The notes under the pieces are model-generated. The model made no database searches and was not told where the DNA came from. It saw nothing but the letters and a program-made list of their open reading frames with translations. From a candidate division KSB1 bacterium (lineage in GTDB: Bacteria; Zhuqueibacterota; Zhuqueibacteria; Residuimicrobiales; Krinioviventaceae): 64,000 nucleotides of DNA. Below are positions 27,087-36,458 of the stretch, piece by piece; positions within the stretch are counted from its first letter, which is position 1, and each line of letters opens with the position of its first letter. Where the stretch lies: NCBI GenBank assembly GCA_034521575.1, contig JAXHMJ010000001.1, forward strand, positions 186,001 to 250,000, written 5' to 3'. The position numbers were made by a program, and so were the translations under genes.

Positions 27087-27788
27087 ATGAAAAAATCAAC
27101 CCGAACCGATGATTTATCCATCTCTGTCATTATTCCGACTTTGAACGAGGAAAAGAATGTTGCTGAACTGTTAAAATATCTGAAAAACCTGGACGAACGT
27201 CTGGAACTCATTGTTGCGGACGCCGGCAGTCAGGATGGAACCGCAGCGCGTGCCAGGCGGCTCAGCCGGATGATCGAGTCTCCGCGCGGCCGCGGGATTC
27301 AAATGAATAAAGGTGCACAGGCGGCAACCGGCGAGGTTCTCTGGTTTTTGCACGCTGATTGCCGGCCGCACCCGGACTCGCTCCCGGCCATGCTGGCGGC
27401 ATTATCTGATCCGCATCTGGTCGGCGGCGGCTTTGAATATAATCTGGATCATCCGTCCCGTCGCTTCCGCTGGACGGAATTTTTTTCCAACCGCAAAAAC
27501 CGCATGCTGACCTGGCTGTTCGGAGATATGGGGATTTTTGTCCGACGGCCGGTGTTTGAACGCATGGGAGGCTATAAAGAAATTCCGCTCATGGAGGATA
27601 TGGATTTCAGCAAACGGCTCAAAGAGGAGGGGAATATTGTGATTCTGCCGCTGCGCATCAACACGTCGGCGCGTCGCTGGCTTGAAGAAGGATATATTTA
27701 TCATTCTATCCGCAGCTGGGTACTGCAGAGCGCCTGGCGTCTGGGGGCGTCGCCGGAAACTCTGGCGCGGTTTTATACATTCAAATAA
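27087..27788 (+). CDS. Family 2 glycosyltransferase, TIGR04283-like (rSAM/selenodomain-associated transferase 2)
   Basis: A 233-residue GT-A transferase: ISVIIPTLNEEKNVAELL at the N-terminus, VADAGSQDGT near residue 44, the GRGIQMNKGAQAATGEVLWF stretch and HADCRP carrying the DxD-type metal site. The tail has MEDMDFSKRLKEEG. The GRG-x-QMN-x-G motif separates this group (TIGR04283, named for arsenosugar-associated transferases) from ordinary family 2 enzymes. AAGAGG precedes the start. With the TIGR04282-like gene at 28810 and DUF547 between, it forms a recurrent gene set. Substrate unknown. Confidence 0.82.
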   Translation: MKKSTRTDDLSISVIIPTLNEEKNVAELLKYLKNLDERLELIVADAGSQDGTAARARRLSRMIESPRGRGIQMNKGAQAATGEVLWFLHADCRPHPDSLPAMLAALSDPHLVGGGFEYNLDHPSRRFRWTEFFSNRKNRMLTWLFGDMGIFVRRPVFERMGGYKEIPLMEDMDFSKRLKEEGNIVILPLRINTSARRWLEEGYIYHSIRSWVLQSAWRLGASPETLARFYTFK

Positions 27789-28007
27789 GTTCCCGGGGTA
27801 AATCTGTAAAACACGCTGTATCCTATCGTATCATACCCGATCGTACAGAAATAAAAGTTTATTGATTTTTTTGATGGATTAATTCAATGATTTTTAATGT
27901 TAAATTTTTTAACCATGAAACGGGTGAATAAATCTGTTTTCCTTTAATCGTCACGTTCTTTAAATACCCTAAAATGTTTGAACAGTGTTTGTTTGCAAAG
28001 GATTATG

Positions 28008-28826
28008 ATGCGTGGATTATTATTACTACTCTTGATCGTTCTGTCGGCAGTCCCGTCCCGCTCCGCCGGCCCGGCGTTCAGCCATTCGGCTTTTGACGCT
28101 GTGCTGCAAGAGCATGTGCAAAATGGTCTGGTTGATTACCAGGCCTTGACACAAAACCGGCAGCGTTTAAAACTCTATTTAAAACAGATTGAACGGGTGG
28201 ACGCGGATTCATTTCGACAGTGGGACAGAGCGGAACAAATGGCCTTGTGGATCAATGCCTACAATGCCATTACCATTGAGGGCATTGTGCGACATTATCC
28301 CATTGATTGGGGGAATTTGCTCTCCCGTGCGCGTTTCCCGAAAAGCAGCATCCGGCAGATCAGCGGCTTTTGGGATAAAGTTTTTATTCCGGTCATGGGC
28401 CGGGACCTGACTCTAAATGATATTGAACACAATGTTCTGCGCAAACAGTACAAGGACCCCCGCATTCATTTTGTGCTTGTCTGCGCATCCATCGGTTGTC
28501 CCAAACTGCCGAATCGGGCGTTTACAGCGGATCAGCTGAATCAACAAATGGATGCCGCCACCCGCGAATTTATTCAAAATCCGGACAAGAATCGGCTCGA
28601 CAAACAGGAGAATATTCTTTATCTGTCATCGATCTTTAAATGGTATAAAGAAGATTTTCCGGCCTCCGCCGGTTCCGGTTCCCTGAAAGTGTATGGCGAT
28701 GAACGAGGCGTGGTCGAGTTTGCCGCTGACTATAGGTCCGAATCGGATAGAAAGTTTATTTATGAACAGCAGCCGAAACTGAAATATCTGGATTACGACT
28801 GGTCGCTGAATGATCAGGCGAAATAA
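28008..28826 (+). CDS. DUF547 family secreted protein
   Basis: A 272-residue protein with a signal peptide (MRGLLLLLLIVLSAVPSRSA). The DUF547 core is clear: MALWINAYNAITIEGIVRHY near residue 80, then FIPVMGRDLTLNDIEHNVLR and the conserved HFVLVCASIGCPKLPNRAF with its cysteine, and YLSSIFKWYKEDF. Function unknown; probably periplasmic. AAGGA at 27998-28002 fits the second ATG, 28008, and an upstream TTG at 27978 is less likely. Its 3' end overlaps the TIGR04282-like gene by 17 bases, so the genes are co-translated. Confidence 0.87.
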   Translation: MRGLLLLLLIVLSAVPSRSAGPAFSHSAFDAVLQEHVQNGLVDYQALTQNRQRLKLYLKQIERVDADSFRQWDRAEQMALWINAYNAITIEGIVRHYPIDWGNLLSRARFPKSSIRQISGFWDKVFIPVMGRDLTLNDIEHNVLRKQYKDPRIHFVLVCASIGCPKLPNRAFTADQLNQQMDAATREFIQNPDKNRLDKQENILYLSSIFKWYKEDFPASAGSGSLKVYGDERGVVEFAADYRSESDRKFIYEQQPKLKYLDYDWSLNDQAK

Positions 28827-29505
28827 AAATGGTCTCATCCTGTTCGCGAAAGCGCCGCGTCCCGGCCGGGTCAAAACGCGGCTGCAGCCGGAATTGACAA
28901 TGGAGCAGGCGTTGACCTTATACCGGGCCATGGTTGAGGATACTGTAGAGCGGTTGTCTGATGATCATGCATGGGATATGATCATAGGCTTTACGCCTGC
29001 GGACAGCGGCGATGACATGAAAAGCTGGCTGGGCGCGTCATTTAATTATATCTCCCAGAACGGTTTGAATCTGGGGGAGCGCATGCGTCATGCCCTGGCA
29101 AGCGTTCTAAATGACGGATATGAACATGCGGCGCTTGTCGGCAGCGATATTCCACTGTTATCCAAAAACGCCGTGGCGGGTGCGTTTTCCGGCCTGGAAC
29201 AACACGATGCCGTTATCGGTCCGACAAATGACGGTGGTTATTACCTGATCGGTATGAATTCGGATCAACCGCAGCTTTTTAAAGACATTGCATGGAGCAC
29301 GGACCGGGTGTTTCAGCAAACTCTAAGGCGGGCGCAAAAAGCGCATCTGAATATAGGGCGCCTTGAACCGTATGCGGATATCGACACCTGGTCTGATGTG
29401 GAGCAGCTCTGGAAACGCCTGCAGCCGATGAGCGCACAAGAACTTGATTCAGATCAGTTGAGAGCGACATATGCCGCGATAAAGCGAATTTTTGAATCGA
29501 ATTGA
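28810..29505 (+). CDS. TIGR04282-like transferase (DUF2064; rSAM/selenodomain-associated transferase 1)
   Basis: A 231-residue nucleotidyltransferase-fold protein. The N-terminus GLILFAKAPRPGRVKTRLQP is the family signature. IGFTPADSGDD, LGERMRHALASVLNDGY, ALVGSDIPLLS and VIGPTNDGGYYLIGM follow in the family order. Members are described as glycosyl- or nucleotidyl-transferases linked to arsenosugar synthesis. No arsM or radical-SAM partner lies in the window, so that role is only a suggestion. It overlaps DUF547 by 17 bases and is followed 15 bases later by the TVP38 gene. Confidence 0.87.
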   Translation: MIRRNKNGLILFAKAPRPGRVKTRLQPELTMEQALTLYRAMVEDTVERLSDDHAWDMIIGFTPADSGDDMKSWLGASFNYISQNGLNLGERMRHALASVLNDGYEHAALVGSDIPLLSKNAVAGAFSGLEQHDAVIGPTNDGGYYLIGMNSDQPQLFKDIAWSTDRVFQQTLRRAQKAHLNIGRLEPYADIDTWSDVEQLWKRLQPMSAQELDSDQLRATYAAIKRIFESN

Positions 29506-29520
29506 GATAAAGGAGGTCTC

Positions 29521-30258
29521 TTGGATCAATCAAAATCAGGATGGAAAAAAGCCTGGCTAAAGCTAACTGTTCTGGCCGCTATTGCCGCTGTGATTTTTGT
29601 GGTCTTTCGGGTTACTCCCCTGTCCGTTTCGGATTTTACACCGTCGCGGGTTCGGGATTTTATACTGCAGTTCGGCGTCTGGTCGCCGATTGTGTTTATG
29701 ATTCTTTATGCATTGCGTGGCGCCGTTCTGGTGCTTCCGGTCGGGATTATGTCGCTGGCCGGGGGGCTGGCATTCGGCCAGTGGTGGGGAACCCTTTATA
29801 TTTTAATCGGAGCCACATTGGGCGCCAGTCTTTCCTTTGTCATCGCGCGTTTTTTTGGCCGTCAGTTTATTGAAAATTTCAGCTGGCTGCACAATGGGAA
29901 AATCAAACAGTTTGATGATGGTATTGAAAAAAACGGATTCCGCATGATGCTGTTCATGCGTCTGATTCCATTGTTCCAGTATGATGCGGTTAATTTCGGC
30001 GGCGGCCTGTCCAGGATAAAATTTCGCGATTTTTTCTTTGCTTCATTTGTTGGGATGGCCCCGGGTGGTTTTATCAATGCCATGCTGGGCAGTTCTCTGG
30101 ACAACATCATTTCAGTCCAGTTTTTTGCCGCGCTGGGTTTCTTTGTTTTACTGATGTTTATACCAACCCTCTACAAGAAAATTGTGAAAAAGAAAACCGG
30201 AAAAACCGCAAAAGAAAAGATAGAGCAGAAAGCAAAGCCTGACATCGAAACGTCATAA
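29521..30258 (+). CDS. TVP38/TMEM64 (DedA-like, SNARE-associated) membrane protein
   Basis: A 245-residue inner-membrane protein with about six hydrophobic segments. The family motif region GVWSPIVFMILYALRGAVLV, then LAGGLAFGQWWGTLYILIGA and FIARF-type turns, is followed by the second conserved loop FRMMLFMRLIPLFQYDAVNF and GMAPGGFINAMLGSSL. The charged tail is KKKTGKTAKEKIEQKAKPD. A TTG start follows AAAGGAGGT. Related proteins are often next to or fused with mercuric-reductase-like flavoproteins, as here at 30620. Role unknown, possibly lipid scrambling or redox-linked transport. Confidence 0.87.
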   Translation: MDQSKSGWKKAWLKLTVLAAIAAVIFVVFRVTPLSVSDFTPSRVRDFILQFGVWSPIVFMILYALRGAVLVLPVGIMSLAGGLAFGQWWGTLYILIGATLGASLSFVIARFFGRQFIENFSWLHNGKIKQFDDGIEKNGFRMMLFMRLIPLFQYDAVNFGGGLSRIKFRDFFFASFVGMAPGGFINAMLGSSLDNIISVQFFAALGFFVLLMFIPTLYKKIVKKKTGKTAKEKIEQKAKPDIETS

Positions 30259-30285
30259 AGACTTTAAACCGGAACGGAGTTAAAC

Positions 30286-30579
30286 ATGGGAAAATGTCCT
30301 GAATGTGGAAACAAAATCGGCCCTTTGTCCATCATTATGAGTTGGGAAAAATGGGGAGAGTTCCAATGTCCCGAATGCGGCTCTCAAATTCGCTTCAAAT
30401 ACTGGCTGCTCACCGGACTTTTGTTGATGGGATTGTTTACCGGCGCTGAACGAATACTGCACTGGATGCTGATTTCACCTCTGCCTTTATGGGCAAGCTT
30501 TGCGATCAGTTTTGTGCTGGCGCTGCTGATTATGATGCTGGTCCCGATGATCTGGGAATTTCAAAAGACAAAACACTGA
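30286..30579 (+). CDS. Small zinc-ribbon membrane protein
   Basis: A 97-residue protein with two CxxC pairs (MGKCPECGNKIG and FQCPECGSQI) forming a zinc ribbon, then two membrane helices (YWLLTGLLLMGLFTGA and ASFAISFVLALLIMMLVPM). It lies between TVP38 and the flavoprotein, with 27-base and 40-base gaps, in the same operon. Family not recognised. It may be a membrane-tethered metal or nucleic-acid binder. Confidence 0.75.
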   Translation: MGKCPECGNKIGPLSIIMSWEKWGEFQCPECGSQIRFKYWLLTGLLLMGLFTGAERILHWMLISPLPLWASFAISFVLALLIMMLVPMIWEFQKTKH

Positions 30580-30619
30580 AACACAGGCAGTGTACAATCA
30601 AGGATAGAAGGAGCCTAAA

Positions 30620-32047
30620 TTGGCAAAATATGACTATGATTTGATCGTGATCGGGGCAGGGTCCGGCGGAATCAGTTCCGCGATTCTGGGTAATAATCTG
30701 GGGAAAAAAACGGCGCTGATTGAAAAGGAAAAGATTGGCGGAGACTGTACCTGGCACGGATGTGTGCCCAGCAAAACCCTGATCAAAGCCGGGAATGTGG
30801 CCCGGCATGTGAACACACTGGATTCGTACGGATTGAGGGTGAACGGAGATTTTACCCTGAACAGCAAGCAGGTGATGGCGCATGTGCGCGCTGTGCGCGA
30901 TTCCGTCTATCAGGGAGAAACCCCGGATGTCTTTAAAGATATGGGGATTGATGTGTACATCGGCGGAGCCCGATTCCTGGATGGTCATCGTATTGCGGTT
31001 GGCGATCAGGAATTATCGTCAAAATCGTTTGTGATATCCACGGGGTCCAGTCCCTTTGTTCCGCCGATTGAAGGGGTCGGGGATATTGATTATTTGACCA
31101 ATGAAACCCTGTTTGAACTTGAAACTTTGCCGGATTCAATGGTGATTGTCGGCGGCGGCCCTATCGGGTCGGAAATGGCGTCGGCTTTGAGTCAACTGGG
31201 GGTTCAGATCACACAAATCGAAGCGACCGGCCATTTGCTGTCCAAAGAAGACCCGGAATTGTCCGCTGTCTTGATGCAGCAGATGCAGAAAAACGGCGTC
31301 AACCTTTTGACCCACACCCGTGCAAAGCAATTCAGCAAAAACGGCGATAAAGTTGTGGTTTCTTTGCAGAACGAATCGCTGGACCGCGTTGAAGCCGACG
31401 CCGTGCTCATTGCCGTCGGCAGACGTCCCAATGTGGATACGCTTGACCTTGACAAGGCGGGTGTTGAATTTACCTCCCGGGGCATTCAGGTCAACAAGCG
31501 GCTGCAGACCACTGCGCCGAACATTTACGCCATCGGTGATGTCATCGGGTCGTACCAGTTCAGCCATATCGCCGAGTATCATGCCGGCATCGCGGTTCCG
31601 AATGCTGTGCTGCCACTGCCGGTAAAGCGCAAAGCCGATTATGAAAACATTGTCTGGACCACTTTTACCGATCCCGAATTTGCGCGCGGCGGTCTGACAG
31701 AAGCGCAGGCACGGGAAACCTATGGAGACAGTATCCGGATTTATCGTTTTAATTATGAAAAGGTCGACCGCGCCCAAACTGATCTGACGACCGCCGGGAT
31801 GAGCAAGTTCATCGTCAATAAAAAAGGTAAACTTTTCGGCATTCACATCGTCGGAGAACGTGCGGGAGAACTGCTGCACGAAGCGCAGCTGGCCAAGTCC
31901 CTGGGTGTTCCGTTTCACAAAATCCAGTCCATGGTGCATGTGTACCCGACCTATGGTGATATGGTCAAACGTCCGTCGGTTGCGGCGTATGTGGACAAAT
32001 TACAGAACAATTTTTTTATAAAGCTGGTGAAAAAACTGAAAAAATAA
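30620..32047 (+). CDS. Mercuric-reductase-like FAD-dependent pyridine nucleotide-disulfide oxidoreductase
   Basis: A 475-residue two-dinucleotide-binding flavoprotein. FAD site: DLIVIGAGSGGISSAI. Redox-active disulfide: GGDCTWHGCVPSKTLIKAG. NAD(P) site: MVIVGGGPIGSEMASAL. C-terminal interface: HIVGERAGELLHEAQLA with the HxxYPTYGDM motif that supplies the base. Mercuric reductases have an extra C-terminal cysteine pair, absent here, and the N-terminal mercury-binding domain is missing, so mercury reduction is unlikely; substrate unknown. TTG start after GAAGGAG. This type is often fused to or beside TVP38, as here. Confidence 0.88.
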   Translation: MAKYDYDLIVIGAGSGGISSAILGNNLGKKTALIEKEKIGGDCTWHGCVPSKTLIKAGNVARHVNTLDSYGLRVNGDFTLNSKQVMAHVRAVRDSVYQGETPDVFKDMGIDVYIGGARFLDGHRIAVGDQELSSKSFVISTGSSPFVPPIEGVGDIDYLTNETLFELETLPDSMVIVGGGPIGSEMASALSQLGVQITQIEATGHLLSKEDPELSAVLMQQMQKNGVNLLTHTRAKQFSKNGDKVVVSLQNESLDRVEADAVLIAVGRRPNVDTLDLDKAGVEFTSRGIQVNKRLQTTAPNIYAIGDVIGSYQFSHIAEYHAGIAVPNAVLPLPVKRKADYENIVWTTFTDPEFARGGLTEAQARETYGDSIRIYRFNYEKVDRAQTDLTTAGMSKFIVNKKGKLFGIHIVGERAGELLHEAQLAKSLGVPFHKIQSMVHVYPTYGDMVKRPSVAAYVDKLQNNFFIKLVKKLKK

Positions 32048-32155
32048 TATTACGGCAGAAACTTTCCGGTTTGTCGAAATAATCGGTTGTGGATTTGCAG
32101 AACGCCGAGCCGGCACCATAGTTGAACATTGATGGAGATTGTGAAAGGTAAAAAG

Positions 32156-33016
32156 ATGAGTTTTGAATATTGGTTTATGCTGCCTGTTTCGTTTGTGTTT
32201 GCAACCATCGCCATAGCCTCGGGAGTGGGCGGGGCGACGTTTTTTGCGCCTTTTTTTATGCTGGCGCTGCGTCTGCCGCCTGAAATCGCCATTGGTACCG
32301 GTCTCATCACCGAAGTGTTCGGCTTTGCCAGCGGACTGTATGCCTATGCGCGCAAAAAGCTCATTGATTACAAGTTGGGTCTCACGCTGCTGACCGTGAC
32401 CGTGCCCATGGCGCTGCTGGGAACCTGGGTCTCCGGCGCGGTCGAAGCGAACGTGTTAAAAGCGGTTCTCGGAATGGGATTGTTTGCGATTGCGGCCGCT
32501 TTTATGCGCGCGCCGCAGTCCGAGGATATTGATCTGCTGGATACCCATATTCAGAAAACATACGGTGGCGTGCAGGCGGAAACCTGTATCATCACCCGGG
32601 ATCAGGAGAAAATTTGTTATACAGTTTGCAACAAAACACAGGGCCGTCTGATTGCCGGAATCGGCGGATTGTTTGTTGGGATGATCTCGACCGGACTGGG
32701 TGAGTTGAACGGTTATTTTCTGCTGCAGCGCTGTCGGGTGCCCAGCGCGGTTTCCGTGGCCACCAGCGTATTTGTGGTCGCTGTCACGGTGCTGATCGCA
32801 TCTCTTGGACATTTTTACAAATTCACAACCTATGGCCCGGAGACGTTGCAAATGGTGTTCAGTATTGTTATGTTTACCATACCGGGCGTGATTGTCGGCG
32901 CCCAGGCGGGATCATTTGTGTCCCGCAAGATCCCGCAGCCCGTTCTGGAAAAAGGGCTGGGAATCCTGTTTATGCTGCTTGCATTTCTAACGATTGGTGA
33001 AATTGTCCTGCATTGA
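32156..33016 (+). CDS. TauE/SafE-type sulfite/organic-anion exporter
   Basis: A 286-residue polytopic membrane protein with seven to eight helices. It has the TauE/SafE pattern GVGGATFFAPFFMLALRLPP followed by IGTGLITEVFG, and the repeat unit GGLFVGMISTGLGELNGYFL in the second half. A hydrophilic stretch (about 130-160) is inserted between the two halves. It exports or imports sulfur-containing anions such as sulfite or sulfoacetate in other bacteria. AAAGG precedes the ATG at 32156; in-frame starts at 32129 and 32132 lack a ribosome site. Confidence 0.87.
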   Translation: MSFEYWFMLPVSFVFATIAIASGVGGATFFAPFFMLALRLPPEIAIGTGLITEVFGFASGLYAYARKKLIDYKLGLTLLTVTVPMALLGTWVSGAVEANVLKAVLGMGLFAIAAAFMRAPQSEDIDLLDTHIQKTYGGVQAETCIITRDQEKICYTVCNKTQGRLIAGIGGLFVGMISTGLGELNGYFLLQRCRVPSAVSVATSVFVVAVTVLIASLGHFYKFTTYGPETLQMVFSIVMFTIPGVIVGAQAGSFVSRKIPQPVLEKGLGILFMLLAFLTIGEIVLH

Positions 33017-33052
33017 AATTGAATCTACTATTTATTAAAAGTATATTGAGTT

Positions 33053-33859
33053 ATGACAGAAAATATGCCGGATATTCAACGCTATCGCTATATCATTGCC
33101 GCCGCTGTTTTTTTCCTTTTGCTGGCGCTGGAAACGTTTTATCCGTTGTTCCAGGGCCGTCAAAAAAGAATAAAGCACATCGGCAGGAATTTTTCTATTG
33201 TGATTATTGATAATCTGGTCTTTTTTGCGCTGCTGGCAGCCGCCACCGGTTTTGTCTTTCGTTATATCGAGCAGAACCGGATGGGTTTACTGTATCAAAT
33301 TCAACTGCCCGCGGTTCTGCGCATAGCGCTTATCATTGTCCTGTTTGATCTGTGGATGTATATCTGGCACCGCTGGACGCATACCTCCGATTTTTTGTGG
33401 CGATTTCACCGCATGCATCACAGCGATCCGGCGATGGATGCGTCTACCGCGCTGCGGTTTCATCCCGGGGAAATTATCATTTCCACACTGCTGCGCTGGG
33501 GTGTATTCCTGATTCTGGGTGTGACGGCCTTTGAGCTGTTGATTTATGAAACCATTATGCTGCCGGTGATTTTCTTTCATCACAGCAATTTTTATCTGCC
33601 TGAAAAACCGGATAAGCTGCTCCGGCAGGTGATTGTGACACCCTGGATGCACTGGGTGCATCACTCACACCTCAAATACGAGACCAATTCCAATTACGGC
33701 ACGATTTTCTCCTGGTGGGACAGACTGTTTGCTTCATTCCGACTGCGCTCCGAGCCGGAAACCATACATTACGGACTGGATACTATCCGGGGCTCCGGCT
33801 GGCAGACGGTTTGGGGTATGCTGAAAACCCCATTTGTTAATCGATTTGATAAAGGATGA
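33053..33859 (+). CDS. Fatty acid hydroxylase / sterol desaturase superfamily protein
   Basis: A 268-residue membrane protein with four helices and the histidine set of di-iron hydroxylases: HRWTH (near residue 104), FHRMHHSD (near 116), FFHHSN (near 180) and HWVHHSH (near 200). These are HxxxH, HxxHH and HxxHH motifs. Family members hydroxylate or desaturate lipids using oxygen; alkylglycerol mono-oxygenase of the same superfamily needs tetrahydrobiopterin. The substrate is unknown here. It follows TauE/SafE by 36 bases and precedes the ADP-ribosylglycohydrolase homologue by 4, so it may be the link between the two operons. Confidence 0.87.
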   Translation: MTENMPDIQRYRYIIAAAVFFLLLALETFYPLFQGRQKRIKHIGRNFSIVIIDNLVFFALLAAATGFVFRYIEQNRMGLLYQIQLPAVLRIALIIVLFDLWMYIWHRWTHTSDFLWRFHRMHHSDPAMDASTALRFHPGEIIISTLLRWGVFLILGVTAFELLIYETIMLPVIFFHHSNFYLPEKPDKLLRQVIVTPWMHWVHHSHLKYETNSNYGTIFSWWDRLFASFRLRSEPETIHYGLDTIRGSGWQTVWGMLKTPFVNRFDKG

Positions 33860-33863
33860 GCTC

Positions 33864-35217
33864 ATGTTAAAGCAATGTGAATTTCGAGTGAAATGTATAG
33901 TGTTTATATTTGTTCTGATAGCGGTAGTATACACCGGGATCGGATGCCGTTCATCATCGTCGTCAGAGTATCAACAACGTCTGCAGGGCATGCTGCTCGC
34001 CTCGGCTGTTGCCGATGCCATGGGCGGCCCGCATGAAGGCCGGTCAACTGAGGATTCTCAGGCCTTTCTGGAAAACGGCGGCTGGATACAGAGCTTTGAT
34101 GCTTACACCGTCTGGCATCATCATCACTGGAATGTTTATCAGCGGCGTGCGCCGGCCGGTACGGTGACGGATGATACGCGCATGCGCATGGATATGACAG
34201 CCTTTATGATCGATTATCGGAAGCTTTACAATTCACCTCTATCTGAAAAAGACCTGGCGTCTTGTGTTGCTGAACGCTATAGCCGCGCCCGCAAGGCGTT
34301 TGAAAGGACAGATGCGCGTTACGCAGCTGTCAGTCAGCCGGATTCAGCGCTGGACGAAACACGAAAACAGCAATTCCTTGCCATGTGGTTTGCCTGGGAG
34401 ATTTTCAAAACCGGTACGTCTGTTTATATCCCGGAGCCGGCTGTCACATCACCGCCGTACATTCGTGTTAGTGATGATCCCGATTATGGCGAATACACAC
34501 CTGTCTGGCATCTTGAACCTGTTCAGCCGGTTCCCGTGACCGAATCAATCAAACAAACTTATCATTTCAATTCATATGCCAAGGGTCATGTGATGCCGCT
34601 GGGACTGATCCATCTGCTGCCGGCTGCCGCCTATTTTCCCGGCGCGCCTGCGGAGGCATACTCGTATGCGCTGTCGATAGATTTTTTTGATGTGGCGGAA
34701 GCGCCGCATTACGTCGGCGCCGCCTGTGCAATACTTGCCGATCTGCTGGGCGGTCGATCGTGGCCTGAAATTTCCGCAGAATTGATGAGATCATCTCTGG
34801 CAACCTGATCTAAGACAGGAGGAAACCGCTGTACTGCGCCGTATGGATAGCGGTTTCAAATCCGCCATACGAACCGCGCAAGCGTTTAAAAGTAACAGTC
34901 AGCAGGATTCTGTGTTACCGTTTATCAAGGCGCTTCACCGCGAGTGCGCTGTGGATGAGCCGATCATGTGCACAGTGCAGGAAATGCTGTTCGGCAGTAT
35001 TGCAATTGTTGAATACGCGCATGATGATCTGCCCCGGCTGATTGAAATTGGGGTGAATTATGGACGCGACAATGACACGATTGCATCAATTGCCGCAGCA
35101 TTCGGCGGCGCAGCCGCCGGTGTCGATGCCCTGTCGGATGAATGGCAGCAGACCGTGAAAACCGCCAACCCGCAATACAATTTTGCAGAAACGGCATCAA
35201 GATTGGCTCAACTTTAA
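33864..35217 (+). CDS. ADP-ribosylglycohydrolase (DraG-like) family protein, frame-shifted
   Basis: About 450 residues when the shift near 34785 is repaired. The first frame begins MLKQCEFRVKCIVFIFVLIA, a membrane or secretion signal, then GMLLASAVADAMGGPHEGRS and VTDDTRMRMDMTAFM (first metal-binding DDT). After AELMR the next frame continues with DHLWQPDLRQEETAVLRRMD and reaches INYGRDNDTIASIAAAFGGA, the second GxDxDT site, at its C-terminus. These are the two binuclear metal motifs of DraG/ADP-ribosylhydrolases. As read, the first frame stops at 34806 and loses the second site. The hydrophobic start suggests export, unusual for this family. It heads the ABC-importer operon. Confidence 0.8.
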
Positions 35218-35261
35218 AGATTTGAGACTGGAGTTTCACAAATGGAGACAAGGGTGAAAGC

Positions 35262-36458
35262 GTGAGAATACTTCTGATCCATTTATGGGTGATTTGCCTG
35301 CTCGGCGGCGCCGCCCATGCGCAATCCGGCTGGACGGATATTGAAAAACAGGCCAAAGGACAAACGGTCAACTGGTTTATGTGGGGCGGATTTCCTGCGG
35401 CAAATGCCTATGTCAACGGATATGTGGCGCCGGAAATGAAAGACCGCTATGATATCGAGGTCAGACAGATTCCGGTCCAGGATATTGCAGAAGTGGTCAG
35501 TAAACTGCTCATTGAAAAACAGGCTGGAATTGAACGCGGAGAGGTCGATTTGATGTGGATCAACGGCGAGAATTTTCGCACTTGCAAAACATACAATCTG
35601 TTGTACGGGCCGTTTGCGCAAAAGCTGCCGAACCGGAAATATATTGATCCGAATGATTCCGCTGTCCGCTTTGATTTTGGCGAACCGGTCGGAGGGCTGG
35701 AATCGCCGTGGGGCAGCGCCCAGTTTGTGATGATTTACGACAGTTTGCGTACGCCGCAGCCGCCCAGTTCAATCGATGCGTTTTTGACCTGGATTCGCGA
35801 GCATCAGAACCGGTTTACCTATCCGGCGCCGCCGGATTTCACCGGATCTGTGTTTATCCGGCACCTGTTTTATCATGTGGCCGGCGTCCGGCAAAACTGG
35901 CAGCAGGATGTGGATCAGGCCGCGTTTGAGCGCGCTGAATCGCGGCTGTATGAGCTGCTGCGCGGTTTGAAACCGTTTTTGTGGCGTCAGGGCCGCACCT
36001 ATCCTGAATCGCCGCAAAAGCTTATGCAGATGTTTGCGGACGGCCAAGTGGATTTTGCCATGAGTTATCATCCGGCCGATGCCTCCAGAATGATGCGGGA
36101 TGGACTGCTGCCGCCGGGCACCCGCAGTTTTTTATTCGAGATTGGTACCATTGCCAACACGCATTTTGTCGCCATCCCGTTCAACGCCCGTGCCAAAGCT
36201 GCGGCTATGCTTGTTGCTAACTTTTTATTGTCGCCGGAGGCCCAGCTGCGCAAAGCGGATATTGAGGTCTGGGGGGATCTGCCGGTTGTGGATTTTGATT
36301 CTCTCAGTGCGTCCTGGCGCAAACGCTTTACCGGATTGAACCGCGGTAAAGCGACACTGTCCGCTGAGCGTTTGAAACAGAACCAGCTGCCCGAACCGGC
36401 GTCCGATATTCTGATTCAGCTGGAAAAAGGCTGGGAACGCGAGGTGCTGCGCAAATAA
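35262..36458 (+). CDS. YnjB-like ABC importer substrate-binding protein
   Basis: A 398-residue periplasmic protein with signal peptide MRILLIHLWVICLLGGAAHA. VNWFMWGGFPAANAYVNGYV near residue 36 and VDLMWINGENFRTCKT near 87 are typical of the YnjB branch of extracellular solute-binding proteins, which is annotated as putative thiamine-type transport. GTG start, 44 bases after the hydrolase stop. The gene is followed directly by two permeases and an ATPase, all with stop-start overlaps. Substrate not known; thiamine or another organic small molecule fits the family and the following kinase-like gene. Confidence 0.8.
   Translation: MRILLIHLWVICLLGGAAHAQSGWTDIEKQAKGQTVNWFMWGGFPAANAYVNGYVAPEMKDRYDIEVRQIPVQDIAEVVSKLLIEKQAGIERGEVDLMWINGENFRTCKTYNLLYGPFAQKLPNRKYIDPNDSAVRFDFGEPVGGLESPWGSAQFVMIYDSLRTPQPPSSIDAFLTWIREHQNRFTYPAPPDFTGSVFIRHLFYHVAGVRQNWQQDVDQAAFERAESRLYELLRGLKPFLWRQGRTYPESPQKLMQMFADGQVDFAMSYHPADASRMMRDGLLPPGTRSFLFEIGTIANTHFVAIPFNARAKAAAMLVANFLLSPEAQLRKADIEVWGDLPVVDFDSLSASWRKRFTGLNRGKATLSAERLKQNQLPEPASDILIQLEKGWEREVLRK

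Noticed and set aside
30620-32047. True mercuric reductase
   Set aside because: No N-terminal HMA domain and no C-terminal cysteine pair; no mer genes nearby.
34790-34825. Sequence resembling the 3' half of a TPP riboswitch (ACCTGATCTAAGACAGG)
   Set aside because: It lies inside the coding frame of the ADP-ribosylglycohydrolase homologue, and no CTGAGA half or thiamine-box architecture lies nearby.
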